Assembly (NCBI RefSeq): GCF_040276085.1
Contig: NZ_JBELOK010000004.1
Location: 186,001 to 250,000 of the forward strand
Length of the DNA: 64,000 nt
Reading direction: 5' to 3'
From: Castellaniella sp040276085
Lineage (GTDB): Bacteria; Pseudomonadota; Gammaproteobacteria; Burkholderiales; Burkholderiaceae_B
Each line of letters starts with the position of its first letter. Positions within the stretch are counted from its first letter, which is position 1. The position numbers were made by a program, and so were the translations under genes. Shown piece by piece: positions 1 to 9,152 of the stretch. The notes below the pieces were generated by a model that worked only from the letters and a program-made list of their open reading frames with translations, did no database searches and had not been told where the DNA came from.

Positions 1-385
1 AAGACCGGGGCCGCAAAATGCGATGGGCGACATAAAGTTCATCTTTCCGAACGATCAGAACATTTACCTGCACTACACATCCGCCCCAGAACTGTTTTCA
101 CGCGCACGTCGCGATTTCAGCCATGGCTGCATTCGTATTGAAACGCCTGTGGCGCTGGCCCAGTTCGTACTGCGCCAGCACCCGGAATGGACCCGGCAAC
201 GGATTGTCGACGCCATGGGTAGCGGGCAGTCGCGCACCTTGCGTCTGGATCACCCCGTCCCGGTCCTGATCGCCTACAGCACCGTTATCGTCAAGGGTGA
301 TGGTAAAGTATATTTTTTTCCCGATATATATCATCAGGATGCGCGTCTGGAGCAGGCATTGGGCAGCGCCCGGCGAGGTCTCTGA
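1..385 (+). CDS. L,D-transpeptidase, YcbB/LdtD type (C-terminal part)
   Basis: The gene enters the window already open, and the visible part is about 127 residues. It carries the YkuD catalytic signature SHGCIRIE, whose cysteine is the nucleophile that forms 3-3 cross-links between meso-diaminopimelate residues of periplasmic peptidoglycan. The preceding stretch RPGPQNAMGDIKFIFPN is the typical lead-in of the large YcbB-type enzymes, where the YkuD fold lies in the C-terminal half, so the N-terminal domains must lie upstream. A YcbK-like peptidase gene follows 59 nt downstream; the ycbB-ycbK pairing is also known from enterobacteria. The family call is firm; substrate preference cannot be read from this part. 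Confidence 0.85.
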   Translation, partial: RPGPQNAMGDIKFIFPNDQNIYLHYTSAPELFSRARRDFSHGCIRIETPVALAQFVLRQHPEWTRQRIVDAMGSGQSRTLRLDHPVPVLIAYSTVIVKGDGKVYFFPDIYHQDARLEQALGSARRGL

Positions 386-444
386 AATCGCTGGGCACGG
401 GGCGGACTCAGCAGCAGGGCACAGCTGATGATCACGATGCAATC

Positions 445-1005
445 ATGAATTCGAAGACCAACTCTGCGCGCCGGCGCTTTCTCGCGGCGGCATCGGGCAC
501 GACCATGCTATGCGCCTTTCCCATGATCGCCAGGGCAAGCTCGGCGAGCTCGTCAATGCGCGAGCTGGCGATGGACCATACCCACACGCACGAAAAAATC
601 GACCTGACCTACGCAGTGGGCAGCCGGTATGTGCCGCAGGCGCTGGTCGACCTCAATCACTTTTTGCGTGACCATTATTCAGGTCTGGTCGGCCATATGG
701 ACCCGGGTGTTTACGACATCATGCATGCGGTGCGGATCGCATTGGCAGCACGCGCGCCCTACCAGATCATTTCCGGCTACCGGGCACCCCAGACGAACGA
801 GCGACTGCGCACCACCCGCGGCGGGGGCGTGGCCAAACGCAGCCTGCACATGGTTGGCAAGGCAGTCGATCTGCGCATACCCGGTGTTCCGCTTGAAGAA
901 CTGCGCGATGCCGCCCTGGCACTGAAGGCTGGTGGCGTGGGCTACTACCCAGGCAGCGCCTTTGTCCATATCGACACCGGAAAAGTACGGTCCTGGAGCG
1001 GCTGA
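445..1005 (+). CDS. YcbK-like DUF882 / M15-family murein peptidase, Tat-exported
   Basis: A 186-residue protein. The N-terminus has a twin-arginine signal (ARRRFLAA near residues 8-15) followed by a hydrophobic stretch ending ARA, so export through Tat is expected. The body is a DUF882/peptidase M15-like domain: SGYRAPQTNERLR, the metal-ligand region HMVGKAVDLRIPG and the C-terminal HID segment in FVHIDTGKVRSW match zinc-binding D,D-carboxypeptidase-like folds. The likely role is periplasmic peptidoglycan trimming beside the upstream L,D-transpeptidase, with which it may share a transcript. The ATG start was chosen because the Tat motif follows at the usual distance. Cleavage specificity is unknown. 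Confidence 0.8.
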   Translation: MNSKTNSARRRFLAAASGTTMLCAFPMIARASSASSSMRELAMDHTHTHEKIDLTYAVGSRYVPQALVDLNHFLRDHYSGLVGHMDPGVYDIMHAVRIALAARAPYQIISGYRAPQTNERLRTTRGGGVAKRSLHMVGKAVDLRIPGVPLEELRDAALALKAGGVGYYPGSAFVHIDTGKVRSWSG

Positions 1006-1088
1006 GGGCAATCAAGCAATTGCTCCCAAAAATTCGCCTACGACCTGATAGCGGTATTCGTCGTCTTTATTGCCAAGCTCAATCGTAG

Positions 1089-1319
1089 TCAGTGCCGGCG
1101 CGCAACCCCCAGCGGGTCGACGCTGGCCATGAAATACGCCACATCAAACTGGCGGATCTGGTCGCCATTTTCTGCCAGCGACCTGCATTCAATCGTGCAG
1201 CCATGCGTATTGGCCTTGGGAAACCAGGCAAGCACCGCGGCCTGCTTGCCGCGATAGTCTGACAGCTGATAGATGGAAATGCTCTCGCGCCGTGCATATG
1301 GCTTCAGGAATTTTGAGAA
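1089..1319 (-). pseudogene. Remnant of a thiol peroxiredoxin (AhpC/TSA family)
   Basis: One open frame without a start codon reads YQLSDYRGKQAAVLAWFPK, then a cysteine pair in ANTHGCTIEC, then FDVAYFMASVDP. This is the N-terminal half of a peroxiredoxin, including the peroxidatic Cys context and the second Cys four residues later. The frame stops right after ASVDPLGVARRH, so the C-terminal half is missing, and no plausible start codon or ribosome site precedes it because a stop lies just upstream. A second short frame on the same strand (about 1012-1105) reads GNKDDEYRYQVVGEFLGAIA and then stops; I do not recognise it, and it could be the tail of another decayed gene. Both are best read as gene debris between ycbK and the tRNA. 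Confidence 0.6.
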
Positions 1320-1422
1320 TTACCGCTTAAGAGTCTTGGCTCAATGCGGCTGGAACGGTGTGATTAACCGTGTCTGATGAATGCCCATCCCCCGATTATG
1401 GGGTAGAGCCCGAAATCCCCGT

Positions 1423-1454
1423 ATAAAAACAAAAAGCCCTTGTTTAACAAGGGC
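1423..1454 (-). terminator. Rho-independent terminator after tRNA-Pro
   Basis: On the minus strand GCCCTTG and its complement form a stem around TTAAA, followed by a TTTTTGTTTTT tract. It lies just downstream of the tRNA-Pro gene. Confidence 0.8.
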
Positions 1455-1470
1455 CTTCTATTAAATGAAT

Positions 1471-1547
1471 TGGTCGGGGTGACATGATTCGAACATGCGA
1501 CTCCTACGTCCCGAACGTAGTACTCTACCAGGCTGAGCTACACCCCG
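1471..1547 (-). tRNA. tRNA-Pro, anticodon CGG
   Basis: The minus strand folds as a 77-nt cloverleaf. The acceptor arm is CGGGGTG paired with CACCCCG, with discriminator A and an encoded CCA. The anticodon stem CTACG/CGTAG carries loop TTCGGGA, giving anticodon CGG (Pro, CCG codons). The T arm GCATG/CATGT holds TTCGAAT. A terminator follows directly, so it appears to be a single-gene transcript. Confidence 0.95.
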
Positions 1548-1605
1548 ACGGTGATGCCAGACGACCAATGGCCCAAAAAAGGGCCCGCCATCTGCGGGAA
1601 ACATT

Positions 1606-2571
1606 TCAGCGGTCGCGCTCGACCGCGAAAGCAGAGAATTCTATCAGAGTTTCGCGGTAAACGGAATCCGGAAAGACATCCAGTGCCTGGCGCGCGAGGC
1701 CGGCCTCGCGCGCCGCTGCTTGCCGGGTGTACTGCAAGGCGTCGGTGGCATGAATCGCGCGGGCCACGGCCTCGAAATCGGCTTCACCGGTTTCGATGGC
1801 ACTGCGGATCAGGGTGCGTTGCTCGGGCGTACCGATTTCAAGCACCCGGATAAGCGGCAAAGTGGGTTTGCCCTCGCGCAGGTCGTCGCCGACGTTTTTG
1901 CCCAGGGCCTGAACATCACCGCTGTAATCCAGCACGTCGTCGATGAGCTGAAAGGCTGTACCGACATGTCGACCATAGGCTGCCGCAGCAGATTCTTGTT
2001 GCGCAGTGGCACCCGAGATAATGGCGCCTACCTGTGCCGCCGCCTCGAAGAGCTTGGCCGTTTTATAACGCACCACCTGCAGATAGCGATCCAGGGAGAC
2101 ATCCGGATCGTGCACATTGAGCAGCTGCAGGACTTCGCCTTCGGCGATGATGGTGGTGGCGGCAGACAGCACGGCCATGGCCGCCATGGAGTCGGACTCG
2201 ACCATCATTTCGAAGGATCTGGAATACAGGTAATCACCCACCAACACGCTGGCCGCATTGCCAAACACGGCATTGGCGGTTTCACGGCCACGGCGCATGT
2301 CAGACTCATCCACCACATCATCGTGCAGCAAGGTGGCGGTGTGGATGAACTCTACCACCGCAGCCAGGCGGTGGTGGTTATCTCCGTGGTAGCCCAGCGC
2401 ACCCGCCACCAGCAGCACCATGGCCGGGCGCATGCGCTTGCCGCCCGCCCCCACGATGTAATCACCGATGGTGCGGATCAGGACAACTTCGGAATCCAAT
2501 CGCGAGCGGATGACAGCATCCACTGCTTGCATGTCGGACACTATGGGGGCGAAGAGTTCGGAGAAATTCAA
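1606..2571 (-). CDS. ispB: Octaprenyl diphosphate synthase (trans-isoprenyl synthase)
   Basis: Makes the polyprenyl diphosphate side chain of ubiquinone by head-to-tail addition of isopentenyl diphosphate. The protein is about 321 residues, normal for the family. Both aspartate-rich motifs are present: HDDVVDESDMRRG (first, DDxxD) and FQLIDDVLDY (second), plus the AGGKRMRPA substrate-binding start. A longer open frame reaches 2994, but family homology begins at NFSELFAPIVSDMQAVD, so I chose a TTG start at 2571; the first ATG lies 12 codons further in. The gene is divergent from the DUF815 ATPase gene. It supports the ubi genes found further along. Confidence 0.9.
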   Translation of the reverse strand: MNFSELFAPIVSDMQAVDAVIRSRLDSEVVLIRTIGDYIVGAGGKRMRPAMVLLVAGALGYHGDNHHRLAAVVEFIHTATLLHDDVVDESDMRRGRETANAVFGNAASVLVGDYLYSRSFEMMVESDSMAAMAVLSAATTIIAEGEVLQLLNVHDPDVSLDRYLQVVRYKTAKLFEAAAQVGAIISGATAQQESAAAAYGRHVGTAFQLIDDVLDYSGDVQALGKNVGDDLREGKPTLPLIRVLEIGTPEQRTLIRSAIETGEADFEAVARAIHATDALQYTRQAAAREAGLARQALDVFPDSVYRETLIEFSAFAVERDR

Positions 2572-2657
2572 GACTGACCTGCAGACGGGTGGTGTGGCGC
2601 CGGTGGCGGCCGCAAAGACCCAGATTATACTTTCCCGATCACATTCAGGAGAAACCC

Positions 2658-3524
2658 GTGTCCGACCCTCAAATGCAGGCGCTTGTCCAACGTGCCATGG
2701 GCGTGCTGGCCCAGATCGAGGCCTGGTTGCCGCCTGCTCCCCCCGCCATCGACTGGAATGCCCACGCGTTTCGTTGGCAGCGCCGTGGCGCACGGGGTTG
2801 GCTGGACGCGGTACACCGCATCGCGCCGATCCACCTGGACGATCTGCAACACGTCGAGCGCCAAAAAGGTGTGCTTGAGCGCAACACGCGGGCGTTTCTC
2901 GAGGGCAAACCCGCCAACAACGTCCTGATGACCGGCGCCCGCGGTACGGGCAAGAGCTCGCTGGTGCGGGCACTGCTGGATGCCTATGGTGCACAGGGCC
3001 TGCGTCTGATCGAAATCGACAAATCCGATCTGGGCGACCTGGGCCAGATCATCGAACTGATCTCCGGACGCCCGGAGCATTTCATCGTATTTTGCGACGA
3101 TCTCTCGTTCGAAGAAGGCGAGGCAGGCTACAAGGCCCTGAAATCCGCACTGGACGGCTCAGTGTCCTCTCCTGGCGACAACCTCCTTATTTACGCCACA
3201 TCCAACCGCCGCCACCTGATGCCCGAGTATATGCACGAGAACCTCGACGCCCAGCATCAGCCCGATGGCGAAATCCATCCCGGTGAAACCGTCGAAGAAA
3301 AAATCTCGCTCTCCGAGCGCTTTGGCCTGTGGCTGTCTTTTTATCCTTTTGCGCAAAACGATTACCTGGATATCGTCAACCACTGGCTGGCGTTTCATGG
3401 CTGCACCGACAGCCAGATTCAGGCCTCACGCCCCGAAGCCCTGCAGTGGGCACTCGAGCGCGGCTCGCGATCCGGCCGCGTGGCGCGCCAGTTTGCGCGT
3501 GACTGGGCAGCCCGCCAGCTTTGA
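2658..3524 (+). CDS. DUF815-family P-loop ATPase
   Basis: A 288-residue AAA-type ATPase of the DUF815 family. The Walker A motif is GARGTGKSS (about residue 95) and Walker B is FIVFCDDLSFE. The C-terminal LERGSRSGRVARQFARDW resembles the sensor-2 end of these proteins. The cellular function of the family is not established. The GTG start at 2658 is preceded by AGGAG at good spacing, which decides the start over upstream codons in the same frame. The stop codon overlaps the start of the following Nudix gene (TGATG), so the two are likely translated together. Confidence 0.8.
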   Translation: MSDPQMQALVQRAMGVLAQIEAWLPPAPPAIDWNAHAFRWQRRGARGWLDAVHRIAPIHLDDLQHVERQKGVLERNTRAFLEGKPANNVLMTGARGTGKSSLVRALLDAYGAQGLRLIEIDKSDLGDLGQIIELISGRPEHFIVFCDDLSFEEGEAGYKALKSALDGSVSSPGDNLLIYATSNRRHLMPEYMHENLDAQHQPDGEIHPGETVEEKISLSERFGLWLSFYPFAQNDYLDIVNHWLAFHGCTDSQIQASRPEALQWALERGSRSGRVARQFARDWAARQL

Positions 3525-4558
3525 TGGCCTATGATGATCACCCCATCTCCCAATTGATTGCACGTATGAGCACTTCCAAACCGTATATCCGCGTGGCTGC
3601 AGGCCTTATCCTCGACTCCCGTGGACGCCTGCTCCTGGGGCAGCGTCCCGATGGCAAGGCCTGGCCGGGCTGGTGGGAGTTTCCCGGAGGCAAGATCGAG
3701 GCCGGCGAGACCGTCGAGCAGGCACTGGTGCGCGAGCTGGACGAAGAGCTCGGCATCCATGCCACTCAGGTATATCCATGGATAGTGTATGTGCACGAAT
3801 ACCCCAAATCCGTGGTCGAGCTGGCCTTCTGCCAGGTCACTGCCTGGGAAGGCGAGCCCCACGGCCGCGAGAACCAGGCGCTGGATTGGGTAGACCCCTG
3901 GGACATCCGCCTGAACGAATCCGAGCACCCGATTGCGCCGGGCGGCGGGTCTTTGCTGCCCGCAGCCACCCCGCCGCTGCGCTGGCTGCGGCTGCCGCCG
4001 CTGTATCGCATCAGCCAGATTGGCAGCCCAAGCCAAACAGAAGATTGGCTGACCCGGTTGCGCCAGGAACTGCTCGCGGGCTTGCAACTGGTGCAATTCA
4101 GAGAACCCCACTGGCAAGGCGACGAGACCAGCCTGCTGGCCGCCTTTGAAGCCACCCTGGCCTTGTGCCGCCAGCATGGCGCCCGGTGCCTCATCAATAG
4201 CACGCACCCGCAGGCCTGGTGGGCCCAGGCAGACGGTGTACAACTGCGTGCCACCGATGCTACCCTGGTACTGCAGCAAGACACCCGCCCTCCCGGCTGG
4301 TTGGGCGTGTCTGCACACAATGCCCAGGAGATCGACTGCGCGCGCGAGCTGCAAGCCGATTTCGTGGTGCTGGGCCATGTGCTGGATACCGACACGCACC
4401 CCACGCAAGCCGCCATGGGCTGGGAGACATTTGCCCAACTGGCAGCCACTGCAGGACGCCCGGTGTTTGCTGTAGGCGGGCAATCTGCCGCCACTCTGGA
4501 GACTGCTCGCCAGCATTGGGCCCACGGCGTAGCCGCCATCCACGGCACCCTGGTGTAG
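3524..4558 (+). CDS. Fusion: Nudix hydrolase (MutT type) + ThiE/TenI-like domain
   Basis: The N-terminal third is a MutT-type Nudix hydrolase that would clean oxidised nucleotides such as 8-oxo-dGTP: the Nudix box reads GGKIEAGETVEQALVRELDE followed by ELG. The C-terminal half (from about residue 160) is a TIM-barrel of the thiamine-phosphate synthase/TenI family, with LVQFREPHW, VQLRAT, GVSAHNAQEI and a C-terminal PVFAVGGQ phosphate-binding loop. This fusion occurs in other proteobacteria; whether the barrel still makes thiamine phosphate is unknown. The ATG at 3524 overlaps the upstream stop codon, which suggests translational coupling; a second ATG at 3566 (MSTSKPY) is an alternative start. 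Confidence 0.82.
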   Translation: MAYDDHPISQLIARMSTSKPYIRVAAGLILDSRGRLLLGQRPDGKAWPGWWEFPGGKIEAGETVEQALVRELDEELGIHATQVYPWIVYVHEYPKSVVELAFCQVTAWEGEPHGRENQALDWVDPWDIRLNESEHPIAPGGGSLLPAATPPLRWLRLPPLYRISQIGSPSQTEDWLTRLRQELLAGLQLVQFREPHWQGDETSLLAAFEATLALCRQHGARCLINSTHPQAWWAQADGVQLRATDATLVLQQDTRPPGWLGVSAHNAQEIDCARELQADFVVLGHVLDTDTHPTQAAMGWETFAQLAATAGRPVFAVGGQSAATLETARQHWAHGVAAIHGTLV

Positions 4559-4597
4559 CCAAACAGCCTGGCGGCTGCCCAGACCCCCTGCGCTTGA

Positions 4598-6049
4598 TTA
4601 CTCCGCGCTGGCGGGCGTTTGCCCGGCCTTGGCGGCATCCTGACTGGGTTGTGTATAGCCACCGCCCAGTGCCGCCATCAGCAGCACGGCTGCCGTGAGG
4701 CGCTGCGCCTGAAGATCCAGGGTGTTTTGCTCGGCCGACAAAGCACTGGCCTGGGCCTGCACCACACTCAGATAATCCACCAAGCCAGCCTTGTACTGAT
4801 TGGTCACCTGTCGCAAGGTCTCGCGCGAGGCAGCCAGGGCACGGTTTTGGGCGGCTTGTTCGCGCACTAGCGAAGCCGATTGCACCAGGGCGTCTTCTAC
4901 CTCACGCATCGCATCCAGCACGGTTTTGCGGTAGGCCGCGGCCTGGGCATCGTAGCCCGCCTGCGCCGAATCCACAGCCGCACTGCGGGCCCCCCCGTCA
5001 AACAAAGACAAGGCCAGGGCCGGCCCGATGGTCCAGAACCGTGCGGGTGCCAGCAACCACGAAGCAAACTCACCTGCACGATAGCCCCCCTGTGCGCTGA
5101 GCGTGATATCCGGAAACCACGCAGCTTGCGCCACGCCGATCCGTGCATTGGCCTCACGCACACGGCGCTCTGCCGCTGCAATATCGGGCCGATGCTGCAG
5201 CAATACCGATGGGACGCCCACCGGCACCTCGGGGGCTTGCGCCGGCATGGTGCCCGCCGGCAGATTGAAGTGCGCCGGCACCTGGCCCACCAGCACGGCC
5301 AGTGCGTGGATGCTTTGTTCACGCTGCCAGCTCAGCCGGATCCGTTGGACCCGCACCTGCTCGAGCTGGGCTTGCGCTGCCGCCACATCGGCCGAGGATG
5401 CCACGCCGGCTGCATAGCGGTTACGGGTCATCTCCAGGGCACGCTGGTATTCGTCGTAGGTTTGGCCCAGCAAGGCATCCTGCTGCTGACTGGTACGCAC
5501 GGAAAAATAGGTTTGTGCCAGCGTTGATTGCAGGCTCAGGCGCATGGCTGCGAGATCTGCCTGGCTGGCCTGTGCGCCGGCCCGTGAGGCCTCGATACCA
5601 CGGCGCACCCGCCCCCAGAGATCAAGCTCCCAGCTGGCCGTGGCCGACAAAGAGTAATTGGTGGCGGGATTATTGGCACTGGAGATTCCCTGGCCCGCCC
5701 GGGATCTGGAGGCCGAGGCATCCAGCGTGGGGAAAAGCCCCGCCCGTGAGCTTGCCAGCGCAGCCTGCGCCTGGCGATACTGCGCCTCCGCCTGGACGAG
5801 ATCCAGGTTTTGTGCCGACAACCGCGTCATCAGCTCATCCAGCTGCGGATCATTGAAGCCCTGCCACCAGGCAGACTTGAGCCGCACTATCCCTGGCTCT
5901 GCCGGGCGCCATTGTCCCGCGGGGGCGTGGGCGTAGGCTACCCCGACATCCTGGGCGGGCCGCTGATAATCCGGCCCCACGGCACACCCCGCCAGCAACA
6001 CACTGGCCAGCAATGACAACAGACGACAGGACAGACGGACATCAGGCAT
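4598..6049 (-). CDS. RND efflux outer-membrane lipoprotein, NodT/OprM family
   Basis: TolC-like outer-membrane channel of the tripartite efflux pump encoded just upstream. A signal peptide ends in the lipobox LLAGC, followed by the family hallmark AVGPDYQRP. Two repeats of the outer-membrane efflux protein family are visible, for example SWELDLWGRVRRGIEASRAG and GPALALSLFDGGARSA. The length, about 483 residues, is normal. The ATG at 6049 was chosen because the signal peptide starts there; it overlaps the end of mdtC by 8 nt, so the channel is translated with the pump. Confidence 0.9.
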   Translation of the reverse strand: MPDVRLSCRLLSLLASVLLAGCAVGPDYQRPAQDVGVAYAHAPAGQWRPAEPGIVRLKSAWWQGFNDPQLDELMTRLSAQNLDLVQAEAQYRQAQAALASSRAGLFPTLDASASRSRAGQGISSANNPATNYSLSATASWELDLWGRVRRGIEASRAGAQASQADLAAMRLSLQSTLAQTYFSVRTSQQQDALLGQTYDEYQRALEMTRNRYAAGVASSADVAAAQAQLEQVRVQRIRLSWQREQSIHALAVLVGQVPAHFNLPAGTMPAQAPEVPVGVPSVLLQHRPDIAAAERRVREANARIGVAQAAWFPDITLSAQGGYRAGEFASWLLAPARFWTIGPALALSLFDGGARSAAVDSAQAGYDAQAAAYRKTVLDAMREVEDALVQSASLVREQAAQNRALAASRETLRQVTNQYKAGLVDYLSVVQAQASALSAEQNTLDLQAQRLTAAVLLMAALGGGYTQPSQDAAKAGQTPASAE

Positions 6050-9000
6050 GAGGCACCACAGGGTGATAAGAACGGGGCGTATGTGGGCGCCAGCGCCGGT
6101 GCAGGCGATCAAGGCTCAGATACACCACTGGGGTGGTATACAGCGTCAGTATCTGGCTTACCAGCAATCCCCCCAGAATGGTAAGCCCCAGCGGCTGGCG
6201 CATCTCGACACCTGCCCCCGTCGCCAGAATCAGGGGCAAAGCCCCCAGCATCGCCGATACGGTGGTCATCAGAATCGGACGAAAACGTGCCAGGCAAGCA
6301 CGGTAGATCGCCTCGCGCGGATCCAGCCCCTCGCGGCGCTGCACCTGCAAGGCAAAATCCACCATCATGATGGCATTTTTCTTGACAATGCCAATCAGCA
6401 AAAACACCCCGATCAGCGCAATTAACGTGAACTCCATATTAACCAGCCGCAGGGCCAGCAAGGCACCGATCCCTGCGGACGGCAGCGTAGACAGGATCGT
6501 GATGGGATGCACCAGGCTCTCGTAAAGCATCCCCAGCACCAGATACATGGCTACCAACGCTGCCAGCAACATCCAGGGCTGCTGCGCCACTGCATCACGC
6601 ATCAGACTGGAGCTATCATCCAGACCCGCCTGCAGTGCCTGACTGGGTAGATTGATGCGGGCAACAGCGCGATCAATAGCCGCCAGGGCCTGGGCCAATG
6701 ACACGCCCGGTGCCAGCCCGAAGGACACAGAATCAGCCGCCAACAGACCTTCATGATTGACCGACCGCGGCGCGGTGCCCTCTTCTATCCGGGTAAAGGC
6801 CATCAGGGGCACACACAGCCCCTGATCATTGACCACCTGCAAGGCCTGCAAAGAATGGAGATCACGGGCATATTGCGGCTGCACCCCCATCACCACATGG
6901 TATTGGTTGAGATCGCCATACAGCACGGCCACCTGACGCTGACTGAAGGCGTTATTAAGCACACCCGCGAGATCCGCCATCTGCACCCCGGCACGTCGCG
7001 CAGCATCACGATCCACTACCAGCTCCAGGCGGCGGCCCTTGTCATCCACGTTATCGTCCACATCCACCAGCTCGGGCAAGCCCGCCAGCACAGTCCTAAC
7101 CTTGGGCAACCAGTGAGTCAGCAGGGCAAGGTCGCTACCCATCAGCTGGTAGGAATACGAGCCCGCCCGCGACGAGTGACCGACAAAAATATCCTGCTGT
7201 GGTACCAAAAACATGCGCGCACCCGGGGTGTGCTCAAACTTTGGGCGCAGACGGTTGACCAGTTGGTTGGCACTGACATCACGCTGATCCAGCGGTTTCA
7301 GCTGGATCTGGATGAAGCTGGAGTTGCTGCCACCACGCCCGCCGGCATAGGCGGTGACGGTGTCCACGGCCGGATCAGACAGCAGCACCTTGCGAAACGC
7401 ATCCAGCCGCTGCTGGGTTTCTTCAAAGGACGTGCCGGTATCCACCCGAAAAAAACCCAGCAGCTGCCCGGTATCCTGTTGCGGAAAAAAACCTTTGGGC
7501 ACGCTGATATACAGGTAGACATTCAAACCGATGGTGGCCAGAAGCAGCAGCAGCACAAGACGGGAGTGATCCAGCGCCCAGCGCAAAGAATGCTGGTAAC
7601 CCACCGCCACCCGCTGACCCATCGCCTGCAGGCCGCGTGCCAGCAGGTTGCGCCGCACAGGCGCCGTGGGCGGGCTGATACGCAGCAGGCGTGCCGCCAT
7701 CATCGGCGTCAGGGTAACGGAAATCAGCAGGGACACCGCAATGGTGGCCGAGAGCGTGACGGCAAATTCTTCGAACAACCTCCCCACCAGCCCGCCCACC
7801 AGCCACAAGGGGATGAACACGGCAATCAGCGATATGCTCATGGCCAGCACGGTAAAACCCACTTCGGTGACACCGCGCAAGGCCGCCCGCGCAGGCTTCA
7901 TCCCCCGCTCGACATAGCGCATGATGTTTTCCAGCACGACGATGGCATCATCCACCACAAAACCAGTGGCAACGATCAGGGCCATCAAGGAAATGCTGTT
8001 AAGGCTGAAACCAAACCACCACATCAGGCTGAAGGTGCTGATCAGCGATGCCGGCACCGCGATGGCCGGAATCAGCGCGGCCCGCCAGTTGCCCAGAAAC
8101 GCAAACACCACGGCCACCACCAGCACCACCGACAGCACGAGGGTAAGCTCGGCTTCGTACAGAGACGCCCGGATACTGGGCGTGCGATCCTGGGCAACCG
8201 TCAGGCGCACCGACTCGGGCAGCAGCGCCTGAAACGTCGGCAACAAGGCCCGCACCGCATCGACTGTTTCGATGATGTTGGCGTCCGTCTGGCGGCGAAT
8301 GATCAGCAATACAGCCGACTTATCGTTGAAATACCCCACCTGATTGGTGTCTTCAACCGAATCCTCTACCTGGGCCACATCACTGAGCCGCACCGGGCGC
8401 CCGTCTTTCCAGGCCACGATCAGGGGCGCGTAATCAGCCGCGCGGCGCAGCTGGGGGTTGGCCAGAATCTGCAACTGGCGCTCATCCACCTGCACCAGTC
8501 CGCCAGGGCGCATCGAATTCACATCCTGCAGCACCTGACGCACGCGATCCAGCGATACACCCATGGATTCGAGGGCTCTGGGATTGAGCAGAACCCGCAC
8601 GGCGGGCAAAGAGCTGCCCCCCAGGGTAACCTGCCCCACCCCGTTCACTTGCGAGAGCTTCTGGGAAAGCACCGTGGAGGCCAGATCATAGAGCTCGCCC
8701 CGGGTGGCGGTGTCTGAAGTCAGTGCCAGCGTCATCACAGGCGACGAGGACGAGTTGACCTTGCGATACACCGGATTGCCACGCATGCCCGAAGGCAATG
8801 ACGGCCTGGCCGCATTGATGGCCGCCTGCACATCCCGCGCAGCATTGTTGATGTCACGATCCAGATCGAACATCAGCGAGATATTGGTCTGGCCCTCGCT
8901 GCTGCGCGAACTCATGCTGCTGACTCCGGCAATCGCGCCCAGCGATTGCTCCAGGGGCATGGCCACGCTGGACGCCATGGTTTCAGGGCTGGCTCCCGAC

Positions 9001-9152
9001 AACGAAGCCGAGACCGACACCATCGGAAAATCCACTTGCGGCAGCGGCGCCACCGGTAGAAACCGCCAAGCCAAGGCCCCTGTCAGCACCATCGCCAGAC
9101 ACAACAAGGCAGTGCCCACTGGCCGGCGCAGGAACAGGGCAAAGAACCTCAT
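6042..9152 (-). CDS. mdtC: RND efflux permease, MdtC type
   Basis: A 1036-residue inner-membrane proton-driven drug efflux transporter of the HAE1/AcrB superfamily, closest in style to MdtC. The N-terminal TM1 segment is followed by PLPQVDFPMVSVSASLSG. TM4 carries GFVVDDAIVVLENI with the paired acidic residues of the proton relay. The C-terminal half has RFRPILMTTVSAMLGALPL and a QQDTGQLLGF motif at the second porter domain. In MdtABC systems two different permeases, B and C, form a mixed trimer. The start overlaps the mdtB stop by 4 nt. Substrates cannot be read from sequence; bile salts and novobiocin are known for enterobacterial MdtABC. Confidence 0.9.
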   Translation of the reverse strand: MRFFALFLRRPVGTALLCLAMVLTGALAWRFLPVAPLPQVDFPMVSVSASLSGASPETMASSVAMPLEQSLGAIAGVSSMSSRSSEGQTNISLMFDLDRDINNAARDVQAAINAARPSLPSGMRGNPVYRKVNSSSSPVMTLALTSDTATRGELYDLASTVLSQKLSQVNGVGQVTLGGSSLPAVRVLLNPRALESMGVSLDRVRQVLQDVNSMRPGGLVQVDERQLQILANPQLRRAADYAPLIVAWKDGRPVRLSDVAQVEDSVEDTNQVGYFNDKSAVLLIIRRQTDANIIETVDAVRALLPTFQALLPESVRLTVAQDRTPSIRASLYEAELTLVLSVVLVVAVVFAFLGNWRAALIPAIAVPASLISTFSLMWWFGFSLNSISLMALIVATGFVVDDAIVVLENIMRYVERGMKPARAALRGVTEVGFTVLAMSISLIAVFIPLWLVGGLVGRLFEEFAVTLSATIAVSLLISVTLTPMMAARLLRISPPTAPVRRNLLARGLQAMGQRVAVGYQHSLRWALDHSRLVLLLLLATIGLNVYLYISVPKGFFPQQDTGQLLGFFRVDTGTSFEETQQRLDAFRKVLLSDPAVDTVTAYAGGRGGSNSSFIQIQLKPLDQRDVSANQLVNRLRPKFEHTPGARMFLVPQQDIFVGHSSRAGSYSYQLMGSDLALLTHWLPKVRTVLAGLPELVDVDDNVDDKGRRLELVVDRDAARRAGVQMADLAGVLNNAFSQRQVAVLYGDLNQYHVVMGVQPQYARDLHSLQALQVVNDQGLCVPLMAFTRIEEGTAPRSVNHEGLLAADSVSFGLAPGVSLAQALAAIDRAVARINLPSQALQAGLDDSSSLMRDAVAQQPWMLLAALVAMYLVLGMLYESLVHPITILSTLPSAGIGALLALRLVNMEFTLIALIGVFLLIGIVKKNAIMMVDFALQVQRREGLDPREAIYRACLARFRPILMTTVSAMLGALPLILATGAGVEMRQPLGLTILGGLLVSQILTLYTTPVVYLSLDRLHRRWRPHTPRSYHPVVPHA

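Noticed and set aside
2572..2994. N-terminal extension of ispB to 462 residues
   Set aside because: The extra part overlaps the DUF815 gene in antisense and has no homology to prenyl synthases.
6753..8717. A 654-codon open frame on the plus strand
   Set aside because: It lies wholly antisense to mdtC, and its composition (His, Gln and Arg rich) is that of a shadow frame in GC-rich DNA. The mdtC protein is full length and well conserved.
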